Shown: positions 20,512 to 32,859, counted from the stretch's first letter. The stretch: 47,063 nt of DNA from Chara braunii (GCA_003427395.1 BFEA01000081.1:890624-937686); one strand, 5' to 3'. Numbers and translations are program-made. The notes: generated from the letters alone by a model not told the origin.

Positions 20512-20690
20512 GAATAAACGGAACCTTATGGTTCCGGCTCCTTATGCATTTTGGGGAGCATCAACCGGCAAGTCGGAAAAGATTACAATGATTACTCACT
20601 CACACTCCTCCCCCTTATGGTGTGGAGGCCCGAAGGACGACATTGATTACTTCCCGTGGGAAGGATGTACCATCCTTCACCCCTGCCTAA
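20512..20690. repeat. dispersed repeat, copy 2 (first copy at 2395-2585)
   Basis: Same ordered words as the copy at 2395-2585. This copy carries an extra ACTCCTCCCCCTTATGGTGT segment. Unknown family. Confidence 0.65.
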
Positions 20691-21235
20691 GTTAGCCTAT
20701 TCTACAGGGGTTCTGGACTTATCATGTATTTGGTGCTAAGACCCTGAGCCCTAACTCGATATTTCTTTGTTTGAAGTCCGACTTTGTCGATCATTTTCGT
20801 GTGATGTTCTGACGTGGTTTCTTGGGCGGATTTGAGTACTGGGTAATGTTTGGTGAGGGGTCTGTTTGGATTCAGTAAGGGTACTCCTAGTAGGGCCGGT
20901 GTTGAGGTTCGGGGGGTGGCTGGGTTGGGGTTTTGGATAAGTTTGGTGTGTTGTGTAATGTATGGAGGATTAAGAGGAGGGGGGGGGGGGGGGGGGAGGG
21001 GCGGGACGGGGCGGTGGGGTAGAAGGGGATAGAGATGATGTGGAGACTGTTGCTTGAGGGTAGTGGAGAGAGGTGGTAGGTGAGGGGTTGTTAGGGGGCG
21101 AGGGGTCTTTAACGGTTCGGTAGTGGGTTAATGGTGGGTGGATGGTTTGGGGGTAATTGTGTGTGGGGTAGGAGAGTTATTGAGGCGCTTTGTGAGCGTG
21201 TTATGATTAGCCAGCTTTTAGACTTAGTCTGTCGT
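20691..21235. other. unassigned, G-rich with a poly(G) run
   Basis: Plus strand is G/T-rich, with a G-run at about 20979-20996 followed by GGGGCGGGACGGGGCGG. No gene seen. Confidence 0.5.
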
Positions 21236-21623
21236 TGTTGATTGTGCCTAGTATCCCGTTACCTAGCTTGGAGGAAGAGAACTTTTTGATTTTTTTTAAT
21301 TTTATTTTTGTTTTTTTGTTGGGGTCCGTAGGGAGCTTATTAAGTTGTTTTTTCCAGAGGGCATGGATTTCTGTGTCTATTAGTTGTTTGATGGTGATGA
21401 GTGGGTTCTCTAGGGCAGTGCGTCGATCATCGAAGATGTTGTCACATCTGTTTTTCCATATAGCCCATAGGGTGTTTTTTTTTTAATTTGTGAGGGCAGG
21501 AAGGCTTCGAAGCCCTTGAGCGGGGGGTGATTGTTTGAGGTTTAGAAACAGTGTGGCGGGATTGATTAAAAGGGGAGAGTTTGAGGTTTTATGCCATGAT
21601 GCTTCTAGAGTTTGCCAGAGGGT

Positions 21624-21989
21624 TCAGACCTTTGGGCAATCCATATAACAATGGTTCAGGGATTCAGGGGTAGGGAGGTTGAATACTTTGCACCAGGAGT
21701 CCTGTTCCGTTGTGTTGTCATGATTGCGCCTGTCGGCCAACCATTGGTTAACTATAACTGCTCTGAAGGCTATTAGCCATCTCAGGATGGCTAGCTTGAC
21801 CGGTCTTGTGGAGAAGACTGTAGCCCAGGGAAGCTTGAAGTGGGTGTTGGCTAATTGTGGTTCCTCCTTTGTCCACCTATTGTGTAAAGCGTTGGATATT
21901 GATATAGGTTTGGTGAAGAGTTGATAGCCTAGTTTAGATGTGTAGTCAATCAACCTACTTTGGTTTAAGATGAAGGAGGAGTCAGACAA
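21624..21989 (-). pseudogene. LINE C zinc-binding (zf-RVT-type) domain
   Basis: AILRWLIAFRAVIVNQWLAD matches the LINE A zinc-binding domain entry (WLISYVALPVNQWL). It is followed by WCKVFNLPTPESLNHCYMDC, where the first Cys pair is reduced to one Cys but HC..DC remains. C-terminal sequence after PKV is out of frame. Confidence 0.8.
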
Positions 21990-22523
21990 ACAAGTTCCAT
22001 GTCCATTTTGTTGGGTCGATCTCCAGGTCGCAAACGCTAGTGTTGGGTTTATATACTATTTTTTCTCTCCTTCTATGATTTTGATTCTTCTCAGGTTGTT
22101 GATTTTGAATGCTCCTTCTGATCTCCTATTTGTTATTATGTAACTTATGGAGTTTCCTGGTTCCTATAAAAGTGTATATGTCGCAGCATATCCAACTGTT
22201 GTTGTGGGGTTCGTACTTCTTGAATGAGAGGACTTCTTGGGTTGTTGGGGAGTCTGTGGTGGTAGCCCAATCGCCATACTGCTATTTTTTATCCGACTTT
22301 AACAAAACTCGCCATTGTAAAGGAATGCAGTCTAAGATGTGGTTTAGGTTAGTTTCTAGATTGTTCATTCCTTTTAGTTTTTTTCGTGGGTCTCTTTCTG
22401 ATTTCCATGTTTTGTTTGAGTCATTCCAAATGTACTTGATTTGCCATATTCTTTTTTTTAGCCACTGCCCCCATTTAGGTTCTGACTTTGAGAGTGGAAG
22501 GCTTTCCCCTTTATCGTTCTTGA

Positions 22524-23279
22524 TCAGTGGGTTTCCAAAGAGGGGTTGCCTGAGAACTTCATTTTTTTTCTTAGGACCTGATCTGTTTTCGGGGAAGATG
22601 GTTCTCCAGGTGTGTAATATTTGCTCCTAGAGAGATTTGGTCTGAGGGGTGCCATTTTGTTTTGTTGGAGCGTTTGACAGGATTGGATTTCTTTCCTTTT
22701 TGAGAATGGGCGGGATTTGTTGAAAATCCAGAAGAGACCTGTCATGTTGGTTGGAGAAGTAAATGGTCTCAATTCTCTGATATGATTCAGGGCTAGTGGT
22801 GGCCAGTGCAAATTGTCTTGGAGGGTTAATCTTATGATCCATTTGATTTGTAGTGCCTGGATTTGGCGGGATGGGTCTATAAGTCTTAATCCTCCCCTGC
22901 TTTTTGGGCTGGTGACAATCTGCCATGATACCTTGTGAATAAAGTGTAGCTTGTTCGGATTACTCGTCCATAAGAATGATGTTGCTTGTTTCCTCAATTG
23001 GCTTTGAAAGTCAGTAGCTGGAAACCAGATGAAGGTGAATACCACATCATTGCTAAGATTGAGTTGTTGAGTGCTAGCACCCCGCCTAGTAAGGAGGTAT
23101 GCGTGGTTTTTCATGTGTGCATTCTGTTTACCAATGAAGACAAGAGTGTCGCTACCGATATATGGTGGCATCCTTTGAGATTGAGGTTGATGCCCATGAA
23201 ACGGATTCGTGAATTTGAATCTGTTCATTGTAGTCCTGTCGGGGATAGCTCTATAGGAGGGGATATTTTTGTGGTCCAC
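22524..23279 (-). pseudogene. LINE C post-RT (thumb/linker) region
   Basis: A 251-residue frame with VVFTFIWFPATDFQSQLRKQ, FLWTSNPNKLHFIHKVSW and GGLRLIDPSRQIQALQIKWI, equivalent to the LINE A blocks YLWSGDPNKE...GGLGIIDPKQETKALLVKWI. NMTGLFWIFNK is shared almost exactly with LINE A. The N-terminal part of the frame is out of phase with the RT. Confidence 0.85.
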
Positions 23280-23353
23280 CGTCCTATTGGTTTTGTCCGG
23301 TTAACTTTCATTTCTGAGGCCAATTGGAATGCTTGCATTGCTCTTGTCAGGGC

Positions 23354-24015
23354 TTAGAAGGATGCGTTTGAAACCCTGATAAGCACAGTGAGATCGTCAA
23401 CAAATAGGAGTGTAATAGGAATGTGAAGGGGTTGACCGCGCTCGTCCATGATGTTCTCTGTCCTCTCGATGGTTGTGTCCTTTCTTAGGAAAGCAACGAT
23501 GACCTCCACAACGAAAAGAAATTTCGATGCTTTTAGTGGGGTCACCTTGTCTTACTGACCTTGTCATAGGGTAGGGGTCCGAAAGGAAGGCGTTGACCTG
23601 AACAATCCCTTGTGATGCGTTTGAAAATGCGCTTGTACATGAAAAATGTGGTTACCTGAAGCTCGTGTAGACGCAACCACCGCTAGATCTGTTATCTTAG
23701 TGAGAATTCTCTTAAAATTGGGAACTTGACTTGGTGATATGCTTTTTCGTATTTAAAGAAGAGAATGGCTGTTGCGATCCGTTTTTTGTTAATTATCCGT
23801 GTGGATTCGCAAAGTGACATTACGTTGTCCAGAACGAGTCTCCCTGGAATGAACCCTGTCTGATCAAGATGGAAGTAACCTCCTATGAACCTGTTTATTA
23901 TAGTGGCTAGGAGTTTAGCTAGGATCTTGTAGGCTACATTTAGGAGTGAGATGGGCCTATAGTTTTTTATGTCCTTTCTGTTTCCCTTTCCGTATAGAAG
24001 TTTCACCATCCCCAT
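23354..24015 (-). pseudogene. LINE C reverse transcriptase core, motif A altered
   Basis: The frame 24015-23692 reads KDIKNYRPISLLNVAYKILA, then HLDQTGFIPGRLVLDNVMSL and ILFFKYEKAYHQVKF. Motif A has Lys where the catalytic Asp should be ('LDFEKAYD'). The frame 23545-23354 has LLFVDDLTVLIRVSNASF, an intact F-V-D-D motif C. Upstream translation to about 24240 gives SKAPSRDGLAKELW, matching the first RT block. Not active because of motif A and frame breaks. Confidence 0.88.
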
Positions 24016-24720
24016 GCTCAGGTCTAGGCCTAGTGTTTCTTCCTCCCATGCTCTGCTGAGGAATCTAAGGAGGAATGGGTTTTGGATGTGTCAGGCTGCG
24101 ATCCATAATTCCTTTGCGAGACCGTCTCTACTTGGGGCTTTGCTGGGTTTAAGGTCGATAAGGGGTTTGTGTAGTTCTTCTAATGATATGGGTTCTTCTA
24201 GTGTTTTGGTTGTTTCTACTGAGAGCGACTAGTCTAGGCGGCATAAAAATTTCTCTCTTGCTCTATTCGTTGTGTTAGTACCGCCTATTGGGGTTCTGAA
24301 GGTGTAAAGCTCTTTGTAGAAGGTGGTTGCTATGTTGACTAGTTTTGTGGTGTCTGTGGTTGCGTTACTGTTCTTGCCGTGTAGGCATTCTATTTGGAGT
24401 TTCTAGAGTTCGCTTTTTCATTCAGTTCCGAGTCTTTTACCCTCGCCCATAATTAGAGGTTGTTGAGTTTGAGTTCAGACCATTCAAGTAATTCCTCCTT
24501 GGACTTTTCAAGTAGTTCTGATTAGAATTTTAATTTCGAATTTTTTTGCAAATTTACTTCAACTATTTCTATTGCATTTCTGAGAGTCTCTTCTCTTTCT
24601 TTTCTCTGTGAGGCTAGTCTCTAGAGATTTGTGTTGTTTTCGTGCTAATGTTTTCTATGATTTGAGAGAATTTGGTGTGTATGTCCTCTTTTGGATGTAG
24701 ATGTGTTTGTGAGATTAGTA

Positions 24721-25869
24721 ATGTCTGTTGTTCGGATTGAAAAACTTTACTTGAGAGGAGGGCGTTGTTAAAGCGATAGAAGCTTTTACCTGTATCGTGT
24801 ACGAGGAAAAGAGGAGAGAAAAAGATGGTGGAAAATTGGTGGAGAATGAGGGATATGAGAGAGCAGTGGGAAGCACGGGAGAGAAGTGCAAAAAAGAGGA
24901 GAGAAGAGTGAGAAAAGGGGAGGGATTGGTGGTAGGATTAGAAAATGACAAAGAGGGGAGAGAGAGGAGACAGGGAAGTGGGTTGGAGGAAGTTGGTTGA
25001 TGGGTAGAGGGGTGATACCTAGCTCTTGGGTGGCCAAGAGCAGAAAAGGCACCAAGATCCAGAGGTTCTTGGCCTTCAAGATATTGGCAAGTTGCTGCTG
25101 TAGCAGGTAATCTGATCATCTACATCATATCTGCAGGTAAGGATATTTGGGGTAGGCGGAGATCTTGATGAGCCATCCAGACGTCCCTGTAGCAAAGCGC
25201 CCTAGCCAGGGGGGGCAAATAGTAGTTTGCCCTCTGCTTTCATGTTGCTCGCTGCTCGTGAACCGGGGGGAAATGGTGTGGCACTCTTGTGCCACACTAC
25301 GAAGTCCTATTTAGATTTTGGTCAGTGTGTTAAACCACCACTCTACCCGACACAAAAAAGTGGCATTCCGGTGATTTCGAAGCGGGTCTTTAGAGGGGGG
25401 GGGGGAGGGGTGCCAACCGGCAAGCGCAGGTGGGTCCAGTGCTGCAATTTCCACGCGCCAACTTTGGCAATTTTTCACGCTCATAACAATTACAAAAGAT
25501 ACCTGAAAATTTGAGATCGTATAATTATTAGGTCATGAGCTTTCCAAGAAAAATATCAGCAAAAATAAAATAAAAATCATTTAATGTCGTGCCAATTTGT
25601 CGTGTTTCCCATGCTACTCTACAACTTGTGGACCAACGGGAAAGTACCCAAATTTCAGCGATTTTTTACGCTAATATCATAATATGTACAAAACTCTGAA
25701 AATTGAAGGGTTGGTAGATTTGAGTGTGATCTTGGCAGGAAAAAGAATTAAAAATTTTAAAAGAATTGTTTCAACCACGAAATAGGTCATGCCGACAATT
25801 CACAATATTTTTAGTTGTCGCCGATGTGCCGGTTCTCCACAGTATGCTACCGGTAGCCTCGTGAACCTG
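24721..25869. other. unassigned; purine-rich block then AT-rich
   Basis: 24790-25010 is A/G-rich (GAGAGAAAAAGA-type words), producing meaningless open frames on both strands. 25240-25420 contains GTTAAACCACCACTCTACC, which on the minus strand resembles the A-box of a tRNA-derived SINE. From 25500 to 25850 it is AT-rich without signal. Confidence 0.4.
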
Positions 25870-25894
25870 TGATACCAGTCCTCCGACTTTCCAA

Positions 25895-26000
25895 CAACGG
25901 GTACAGTGGTGGCTTAAGGCATTGGCCACGCACGCGCATAAGTTGGTACCACCCCGGCTCAAACCCTGGCACAAGCATCCCGGATCTTGATTGATATATA
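25895..26000 (+). mobile_element. possible tRNA-derived SINE head
   Basis: GGGTACAGTGGTGGCTTAAG (about 25899) resembles an A-box region and CCGGCTCAAACCCTGGC (about 25964) a B-box, about 65 bp apart. Compare GTAGAGTGGTGGTTTAACAC on the minus strand near 25340, possibly the same family. The 3' end runs into poly(G). Weak call. Confidence 0.35.
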
Positions 26001-26014
26001 TCCCGGAGCGGGGT

Positions 26015-26056
<42 letters not shown>
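26015..26056. repeat. poly(G) tract
   Basis: About 42 consecutive G. The length is unreliable. Confidence 0.95.
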
Positions 26057-26057
<1 letters not shown>

Positions 26058-28479
26058 AGGGCGGGGCAGTGGGGCGCAGTGTCGGAGGGCACAGTGTTCC
26101 GGCTCTCCGTTGTGTGTCAACTTCACTTTGGTTATAACCTGATCCTAGACCGGTTCCTGCTAGCAGTCTTATTGGCAAAATGGGGGGTTGCGCCATTAGA
26201 CCTTACATTGGTCCATGCAGACATGGCGCCCTGCTGTACAGCAGAGCACAATCGGTATGTGCTCGTGGTAGCCGTCAGGTTGGCCCAGGGATACGATAGT
26301 AGGACCGACGAAGTGTTTTCTACTGCGCGTCGAGTCCCAAAAGGTCAAGTCATGGGATGAGCGCGGACATTGTAGTCACCATCAGATTGAAGTGAAATGA
26401 AAAAGGGAAGGAGAAAAAAAAAACGAAATGAAAGAAATGAGAAAATTGAGAACGTCGCATGAAATCCAGGCCATGACTTTAGTTTTGATAGATTTGATGA
26501 TTGGGAAATTTCACGCTGCACTTCTATTTTCATATTAGCTTTTCATATTCTTTATGAGCTTGTCTTTTCGAATTTAGTCTCTTCCCCTTCTCGTGAAATT
26601 ACAGGGTAATGAATGGTTAATTTGTTTTAAATTTAAAGTGGGTGGTCTAGACTGGTCCGACCCCTTGCAAAGCTATTTCATAAAGAAGAACATCCTACCA
26701 GACGTCACGGCATGCACTCTCAAAAGTAGGGTACCCATGGTCGTAGGAGGATTATCACCCCTATGTGGAAGGTCATAAGCCATCTCCTTATCACCGGACA
26801 TGGGCCCCTACTAGTCATAGTCTGATGTTTTTTTAAAAGAGGGAGGTCGTAGGTCGATATCCCATTATGGGACCATGTTGCGCGCCGAGTCTGTTATCTT
26901 TTCAGGCGAAGTTGAAAAGATTGCAAACACTGATTGTAGAAACGTGTCTGTTTAGTGACCTTTGGGTGCTTTGTTTTGACTATTTTATCTAACTATTATT
27001 GGTCGCAATATTATTTTATTACTTTTTAATTGATTTATTGATTGAAAAAAAAAAATAGCCCTTCGTTTATAATGCAAGGACTGCGGCACTGCAGGCATGT
27101 ACCACGAGGAAACCTCCACGGGAACCACCGAGTGAGAGCAGCAAGGTATGGACCGGGACTCCGAGGCAGAGTCTGAGGCCAGTGACGCGGCGACCCAGTC
27201 TTGGCACGGGATGAATCAAAGGTTGCAGGATCACCCGCCAGTAGCATTAGTGGAGAACAGTCTGGAGGCCAGCTCGCGACGACGGAGGACCTGAGGTTGC
27301 GAGGCAGTTACGGGTAGTGAAGTGAGAGCGAACAGGCAGATCAGGGTACTAACGACATGCGAGAGCGCGTTAAGTCATACTTTTTTGACGAAGAGCTACA
27401 CATGACTTCTTTGTTGATATCACCAACTTTTATGTGCGGTCTATATCTCTCTTCACCGTTAGAACAAATGAAGTTGCATATAGATGCGCAAGGCAAAGTA
27501 TTGGCAGTGTGTTCGAGCATTTGAAGAGAGATAGACATGAGAGTTTATCGAGAGCGCTACTCGTGAACTCCGTCGACATGATTTGTTGTATGCATTTTCC
27601 AGGGAAGAGGAAGTTCCTTCGCCATCGTCGAGCATTCATCGTTGCCTCCTTCTTCACTTACGCTGGTATGTGGCTATCAACTATGGTTCCAAGATAGGTT
27701 TTGCAAAGCGATTATTAACGGAGACGAGATAAGAGCAGATGAGGGGATGAATTGAGAACAAGTACACACGAACATGGGAGGTCGGACTCGCTATTGAGAT
27801 CATATGAGAAGCGCAAGTATGTTGATGTCATCGTTTTTTAAAAGCGACGTGCATCATCGGTATCTCTAGTACCCAGTGCATTCATGAAAAGGTAAAGGTT
27901 TGACTAAGGACTTGAATGACAGGGAAAGGTTGAATGCTCGATGCAGAGTACTAACCGTATCAGCGAGTGTTCCATGTCAGTCTTGCCTCAATGGGCTCAC
28001 GAGCAAGTGGGTTTTTAACATCATCAGTTTCTCGCACGATCTTTTTTGTTTGATAATGCCCAAGTACTCGGTGTCCGTTATCTAAAAGGCAGTCCTGGGC
28101 ACGAACAGGGAGACCCCATTGTTGGTCAGACTCTAGCGAGGAAATATGTGTCTGCATATGTCTCATGCTCTCGATCTCCCTGGTAGCAGACTAGTTCGTG
28201 CATAATCTAGGCACTTGCGAGAGGGAGTTTCTTTACCGTTGGACCTCCAAGAGAACAGGCTCGAGGGTTGAGTGGCTGACATCAGCTTCCTATTTGGCTT
28301 TGCATGCTCGTTGTCATTTGAACCAACGAAGGTCGTGAGCCGACACACAGTATGGTACACTTACAGTGTGTATGAGCGTTTGGGGTCAAGTTGTCACTGA
28401 TCCTTGAACGTTATTTGTTGCTTCTACCTCCTTGTCATTATAAATTATGTGGATCATTGTCTTCATCATCTGTCTTGCT
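26057..28479. other. unassigned, no recognisable gene
   Basis: Ordinary composition. Frames of 60-115 residues occur on both strands, overlapping at 27430-27700 (plus 87 aa, minus 75 aa) and at 27960-28360 (minus). None carries a motif I recognise, and the broken minus frames from 28360 to 27340 could be a decayed transposon. No start, splice or promoter evidence ties them together. Confidence 0.3.
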
Positions 28480-28905
28480 TTAGCTTGGTTGTTACGTTAT
28501 AGTCGTTATTTGTGTCGCTCTCCTTGTTGATGAACTGATTCTTGAGTTAATCGTTGCATGAAACCTTCAGTCCTAGAGGGATAATTGAGTGTTAACCGGA
28601 GAAGAAGACTAAGTTTATATCATAGCAGTGCAGTGCTTGCTTGTGTGAGGCAAGTTTTTCATCTTTAGGGACTATTTCCGCTTCTTGAGTTACCTACTCG
28701 TTGTTACACTAGAGTCATTTTTTTTGTCGCTCTTCTTGTTCACGGACTGGCCTCTGAGTTAACCTTGGTGTGAAACCTCCAGTTCTTGTGGAGGAAATGA
28801 GTGTTAACTGAAGAGGAGAACTAAGTTTATATCATATCACTATTGTGTTTCTTGCGTGAGTTAGTTTTGTCATCTTCAAGGATTATTGTCGCTTACTGAG
28901 TTATG
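28480..28905. repeat. ~214-bp tandem duplication, diverged
   Basis: GTTGTTACGTTATAGTC (about 28488) returns as GTTGTTACACTAGAGTC (about 28702). Then GTCGCTCTYCTTGTT, GTGTTAAC, GAGAACTAAGTTTATATCAT-type and TTTTTCATCTT-type words follow in the same order in each copy. Similarity is roughly 80 percent by eye. Non-coding. Confidence 0.8.
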
Positions 28906-29865
28906 CCATTATTATGCTCGATGCATGTTACTGCTAACTTTTGAGAGCACCTTTGCTATCTCAGGAGATCATGTTGTCGTTAACATCTCGTTCAGGTTGT
29001 TATCAAGAGTACGAGACGAATGATATAATAGTCGGATAGGAGGGGAAGGAGTGAGCACGGTCTCTAGTTGATACAAATGTTGAATTCTCAAATATGAACA
29101 TCGAGGAGATGTGTTGACAACAACTTTTTATCGATCATGTTCGACTACCCGGTCTTAATTCTTCAGCTACAAGGGGCATAAAAGATCGACTTATCTTGGG
29201 ATTAATGAGCGAGACGAGATACGTGTTGGAGCTATGAATGTTAATTTACATATGATGATCGGAATGAACGAGAGCATACCGAGATAAGAATTTAGTCATA
29301 TACTCCAAGAGTTTACCTTTTCCTTTTCATTTTTTCGCTTATTGATATTTTTCTTACTCTTTAAAAATTTGATACATGTTCCTTTCTGTTGTGTTTCCCT
29401 TTGGATCATCAGTCCTTATAGTTGTTAATCCTTTCATTTTTCATAACGCTCGCAAATGACAAAATGATGATGAGTCAGTTTTTTAATTAAGATAGGGAAG
29501 TTTGATGGTTAGTTAGCATAGGTAAACTCCCATCAAAATTATACCCGCTTAATCAATAGTCAATATCTTGTTACTACGGTTTTTTTTTTCATATAAATGA
29601 TGTTACCCTGGGATAACTACACGTGGATAGTGATATTTACTTTCACCTGTCTTACACACATTTGATGGGTAAGAAAAAGGTGGTCTTAAGAAAGATTGGT
29701 TATTTCTTGGTTAAATATTTGCTTGATGGGGATTACCTCTTTTTTTTGCGTGATATATGAGATTAAAAATAATAACAATAATAAAAAAAGAGGGAAAGTC
29801 TTTATCTATTGAAGGTCTGAAAAGTATTGGAGAATGCACGTGACTCAGAGTAGCGGGTGAATTAA
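28906..29865. other. unassigned, AT-rich
   Basis: No open frame over 60 residues and no RNA gene seen. Nothing to support a call. Confidence 0.5.
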
Positions 29866-30015
29866 GCATAACATGAATGTTGTGAGATCAAAAGTGGGTA
29901 TTTTATGAGTATGTCTGATTGAAAAATAAGAATAAAACTCGCATAACATGAATGTTGTGAGATCAAAAGTGGGTATTTTATGAGTATGTCTGATTGAAAA
30001 ATAAGAATAAAACTC
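29866..30015. repeat. 75-bp tandem duplication, two apparently perfect copies
   Basis: Copies at 29866-29940 and 29941-30015, from GCATAACATGAATGTTGTGA to GAATAAAACTC, show no differences. Recent duplication or assembly artefact. Confidence 0.95.
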
Positions 30016-31370
30016 GAGTTTGCATCCTGCTAATATTCATAATAATGAAAGAGTATTCTTGTTTTGTTGGGCAATATTTTAAAATTTTGTCTCAAGTGAA
30101 AATCAAGTAAATCCTAAGTTGCAACATGCAGTAAAAATTTAAAAAAAATAATAAAGAAAATGAAGAATTATTGTGAGCAGCACTCTCTGTAGTGTCTGGG
30201 CAGAAACTACCTATTGTATTACTCTCTGCGGTATCCGAGTGAGAATTACCATTAGCATTAACTAGTGCAATCCAAATGAGAAAACAAACTTCAATCGGAA
30301 TCCTCTCTTCAAGTTGCCGATTTATTTGATTTTATTTATTGATTGTTTGCTTGTTTATTTATTGATTCATTAATTCGTTATTTTAATATGCACAAATCGG
30401 GTTTGAGCTCAAACCGTACTTCTGAGCATTATAATATCATATGTTGTCCACGAGTAGAGGCGACAAAAACCTACTCCCTTAGTAGTGTACAAGCATGGAT
30501 AGCTTTTGGCTACACCTTGCGGCGTATACAATCTGCGATTATGTTCTGCGACTCACTGCGTTGTATAGGAACTGGGATTACATTTTGCGATTCTCGGCGT
30601 TATATGTGAATTGGGAGTTTGTTCTGCCCCGTTTTATATAATAATTAGGACAACGTTCCTCAACCCCCTTTGTTGTACATGAACAAAGGGAGTGTCAAAC
30701 GACACCTTATGTGATTAAACCAATGCTTGGAAAAACTCGACTAGGTGTGAAAACTAGTCTCCAGTCCACTTCGAGCATTTCATGCTCATAAGGACTTTTA
30801 CAACTGTTCGTTTTCTTCTTTTAGATCTTTTAATCAGTTTCAATTTATTTACTTATTTTTATTTGTTTGTTTGAGAAAACAGAGAGTCGCTCATTATAAT
30901 ATTCCAACAAAAGTACAGTTGTATTTTGATTAGGGAACGAGTTTTCCATTCAGCAAGTACGCAAGAATTACGATAAATTACGTTCTCGCAATAAAAATGC
31001 TAATTCCAAAATTATGGCTACATGTCGTTAACCTAGGTAGCATGGGTTATCTGGCCGGATAATCCAGTCGATTATCTGGTCGGATGATCGGGGGGTAGGA
31101 TCATCCGGAAATCCGGATGATTAAAAAAAAGGCCTTAACAAAACAAAAAAAAAGTGATATTGCGCATCCAAAATACAATAGAACTACGTTCGTATTTCAT
31201 GAAAAGCTTGATAGGGCCTGGAAGGGTTCAAAGAGGATAAGATAGGGAATAAAGGGGTTTAGAGGGGGGATGCTTAATTCATTGTATAATGTTTTTAATC
31301 TAAATATTGTTTTTTTGTTCTGTTTTATTTTTTATCTTCAAATCTGTTCAGTAATCAAAGATGGCCTCAA
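30016..31370. other. unassigned, AT-rich, with minor internal repeats
   Basis: 30150-30270 contains repeated ACTCTCTG words. 30520-30640 holds three imperfect copies of a ~48-bp unit with GCGATT/GCGACT and GGGATT. 31060-31125 holds clustered GGATAATCC, GGATGATC and ATCCGGAAATCCGGAT words forming short inverted repeats. None is coding. Confidence 0.4.
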
Positions 31371-31440
31371 GCCACCTTCATGTGATTGACCAGAATACTT
31401 TGAAAGCCACCTTCATGTGATTGATCAGAATACTTTGATT
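31371..31440. repeat. 35-bp tandem duplication
   Basis: GCCACCTTCATGTGATTGAY-CAGAATACTTTGA occurs at 31371 and again at 31406, differing at one base. Confidence 0.9.
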
Positions 31441-32028
31441 CGGTGAGAGATTCCAGCAAAAGTCTTAAATTTGCAGTAGGAGCTTGCTCGGAAGGACTTC
31501 CCAAGGAGGTTCTTTCATCGAGTGCTTAAACACTTTGCAGTACGACGGGGTGAGATTTGGCAGTATACCATTGTGATCATTTGTGGTCATGTTACTAATT
31601 GGTGGCAGTTTCCGTTCTTTTGTGTCTAGTCATCACCGGAATCTTCGCCGTTTTACCTTTCTGATTGGTGTGACGATTATATTTTATACTTCAGTATTTC
31701 ATACATGGTTTTTTAGTAGATATTCGGACGGAGTGGTAGTGGTTAGTTGTCGGACTGGACTGTATTATAACGGGGCCTGGTGATTTGGTTTTGAGTGCAT
31801 GAAGTATTTGGATAGTGTTACCGTGTACCTATAGCCTGTTGCTTGGACGCAGACCAGTACTTTGTCTATTTTCACGATCTTTATGTCCTAAGCCTAGCAA
31901 CCCAGTACTTATCGCAAGTAGTGACAATTTTTTGTTGGAGTTAGGACTATAGTTTTTGATATTTCATAGGCCAACAACCCAATACCTAAAAGAAATAATA
32001 ATAATAATAATGAAAATTATACACTTAT
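31441..32028. other. unassigned, no gene seen
   Basis: The single 66-residue plus frame (31583-31783) has no recognisable feature. An (AAT)n tract lies at about 31996-32014. Confidence 0.4.
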
Positions 32029-32200
32029 TGTTTAGGCTACCATAGTGGTCCAAGACAACTTGCTCAGAAGGCAAAAACAAAAAAACTTCATTTTTTACTT
32101 TTAATTTGGTAAGGATTTTGATGTGACTCCGAAACAAAAGTTGTTCAGTTTATTTTTCTGCATAACATAATAGTTTTTTTTTTTTTTTTTTTTTTTTAAC
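32029..32200. mobile_element. TAGGCTACC-family element, partial, reverse orientation
   Basis: Begins TAGGCTACCATAGTGGTCC, then has the internal words TTTGGTAAGGATTTTGATGTGA, GTTGTTCAGTTTATTTTTCT and GCATAACATA, which are the reverse complement of the internal words of the complete copies at 34815-35096 and 35617-35894. It is lost in poly(T) near 32175-32200. Confidence 0.65.
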
Positions 32201-32289
32201 GACGTACTTTAGTTGTTGCACGGCTTGTCCGAGAGATGGTTAACAACATATGCTATTTACAGGTCACTTTCAGCCGCTTCTAATAGGTG

Positions 32290-32840
32290 TTGAGTACTTG
32301 GAAGGGGGGATCTAAAACCCGTTTTATAAGCTTTAGCCACTTCAAGTCATTACAACAGTTTCAGGTCCCCACCTAAAACTCATGAAATGACATGAAGTGG
32401 CTGAAAATTTTAAAGTGGTTTCAAGTTCCCCACCGCATCTAAATTGTTGGATGGGGGTACCTGAAACCCCTTTTATAAGCTTTAACCATTTCAGATCATT
32501 ACAGCGGTTTCAGGTCCCCACATGAAATTTATGAAAATGCGATTTCAGGTTCCCTTATCCAAATGGGGGTATCTGAAACCCCTTTCACAATCTTCGGCCA
32601 CTTCAGGTCCAACCATTTAGATGGGGAAACCTGAAACCACTTTTAGAAGCTTCAGCCACTTCAGGTCATTTCAGGTGACACACAACAACGTTAAACCAAA
32701 ACAAAAATAGGCAAAAAAAAAAACCCATAAGATTTGACCCTTAAACCACAAAAAACTTATGAAATGACTCGAAGTATCTTCATGTCATTTCAGCGGTTTC
32801 AAACCTTTTCATAATCTTTCATTCTAAAATTTCAGGTGGT
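32290..32840. repeat. degenerate tandem array with inverted ACCTGAAA/TTTCAGGT words
   Basis: About four irregular copies (from 32297, 32449, 32563 and 32620) of a unit with GGGGGTACCTGAAACCCC, TTTTATAAGCTTTAGCCA, CTTCAGGTCATTA and GTTTCAGGTCCCCA. Because ACCTGAAA and TTTCAGGT are complements, the array can fold in many ways. Non-coding. Confidence 0.75.
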
Positions 32841-32859
32841 TGAGACTGGTTGTTAACCA

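Larger units (their letters stand above)
21236..24720 (-). mobile_element. LINE C: L1-type non-LTR retrotransposon, 5'-truncated
   Basis: On the minus strand the RT (about 24240-23350), thumb region (23279-22524), middle region and zinc-binding domain (21989-21624) follow in order. The endonuclease is missing and the 5' end is near 24720. Many stops and frameshifts. The domain order and motifs match LINE A, but the sequences differ enough that this is another subfamily of the same L1-type group. Confidence 0.87.

Noticed and set aside
19060-24720. LINE B (plus) and LINE C (minus) as one twin-primed insertion
   Set aside because: In twin priming the inverted 5' part lies on the 5' side of the 3' part. 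Here it lies beyond the 3' side, and tRNA remnants and other repeats intervene.
27340-28360. Decayed transposase on the minus strand
   Set aside because: Several short minus frames line up, but no catalytic or zinc-finger motif could be read, so it stays unassigned.
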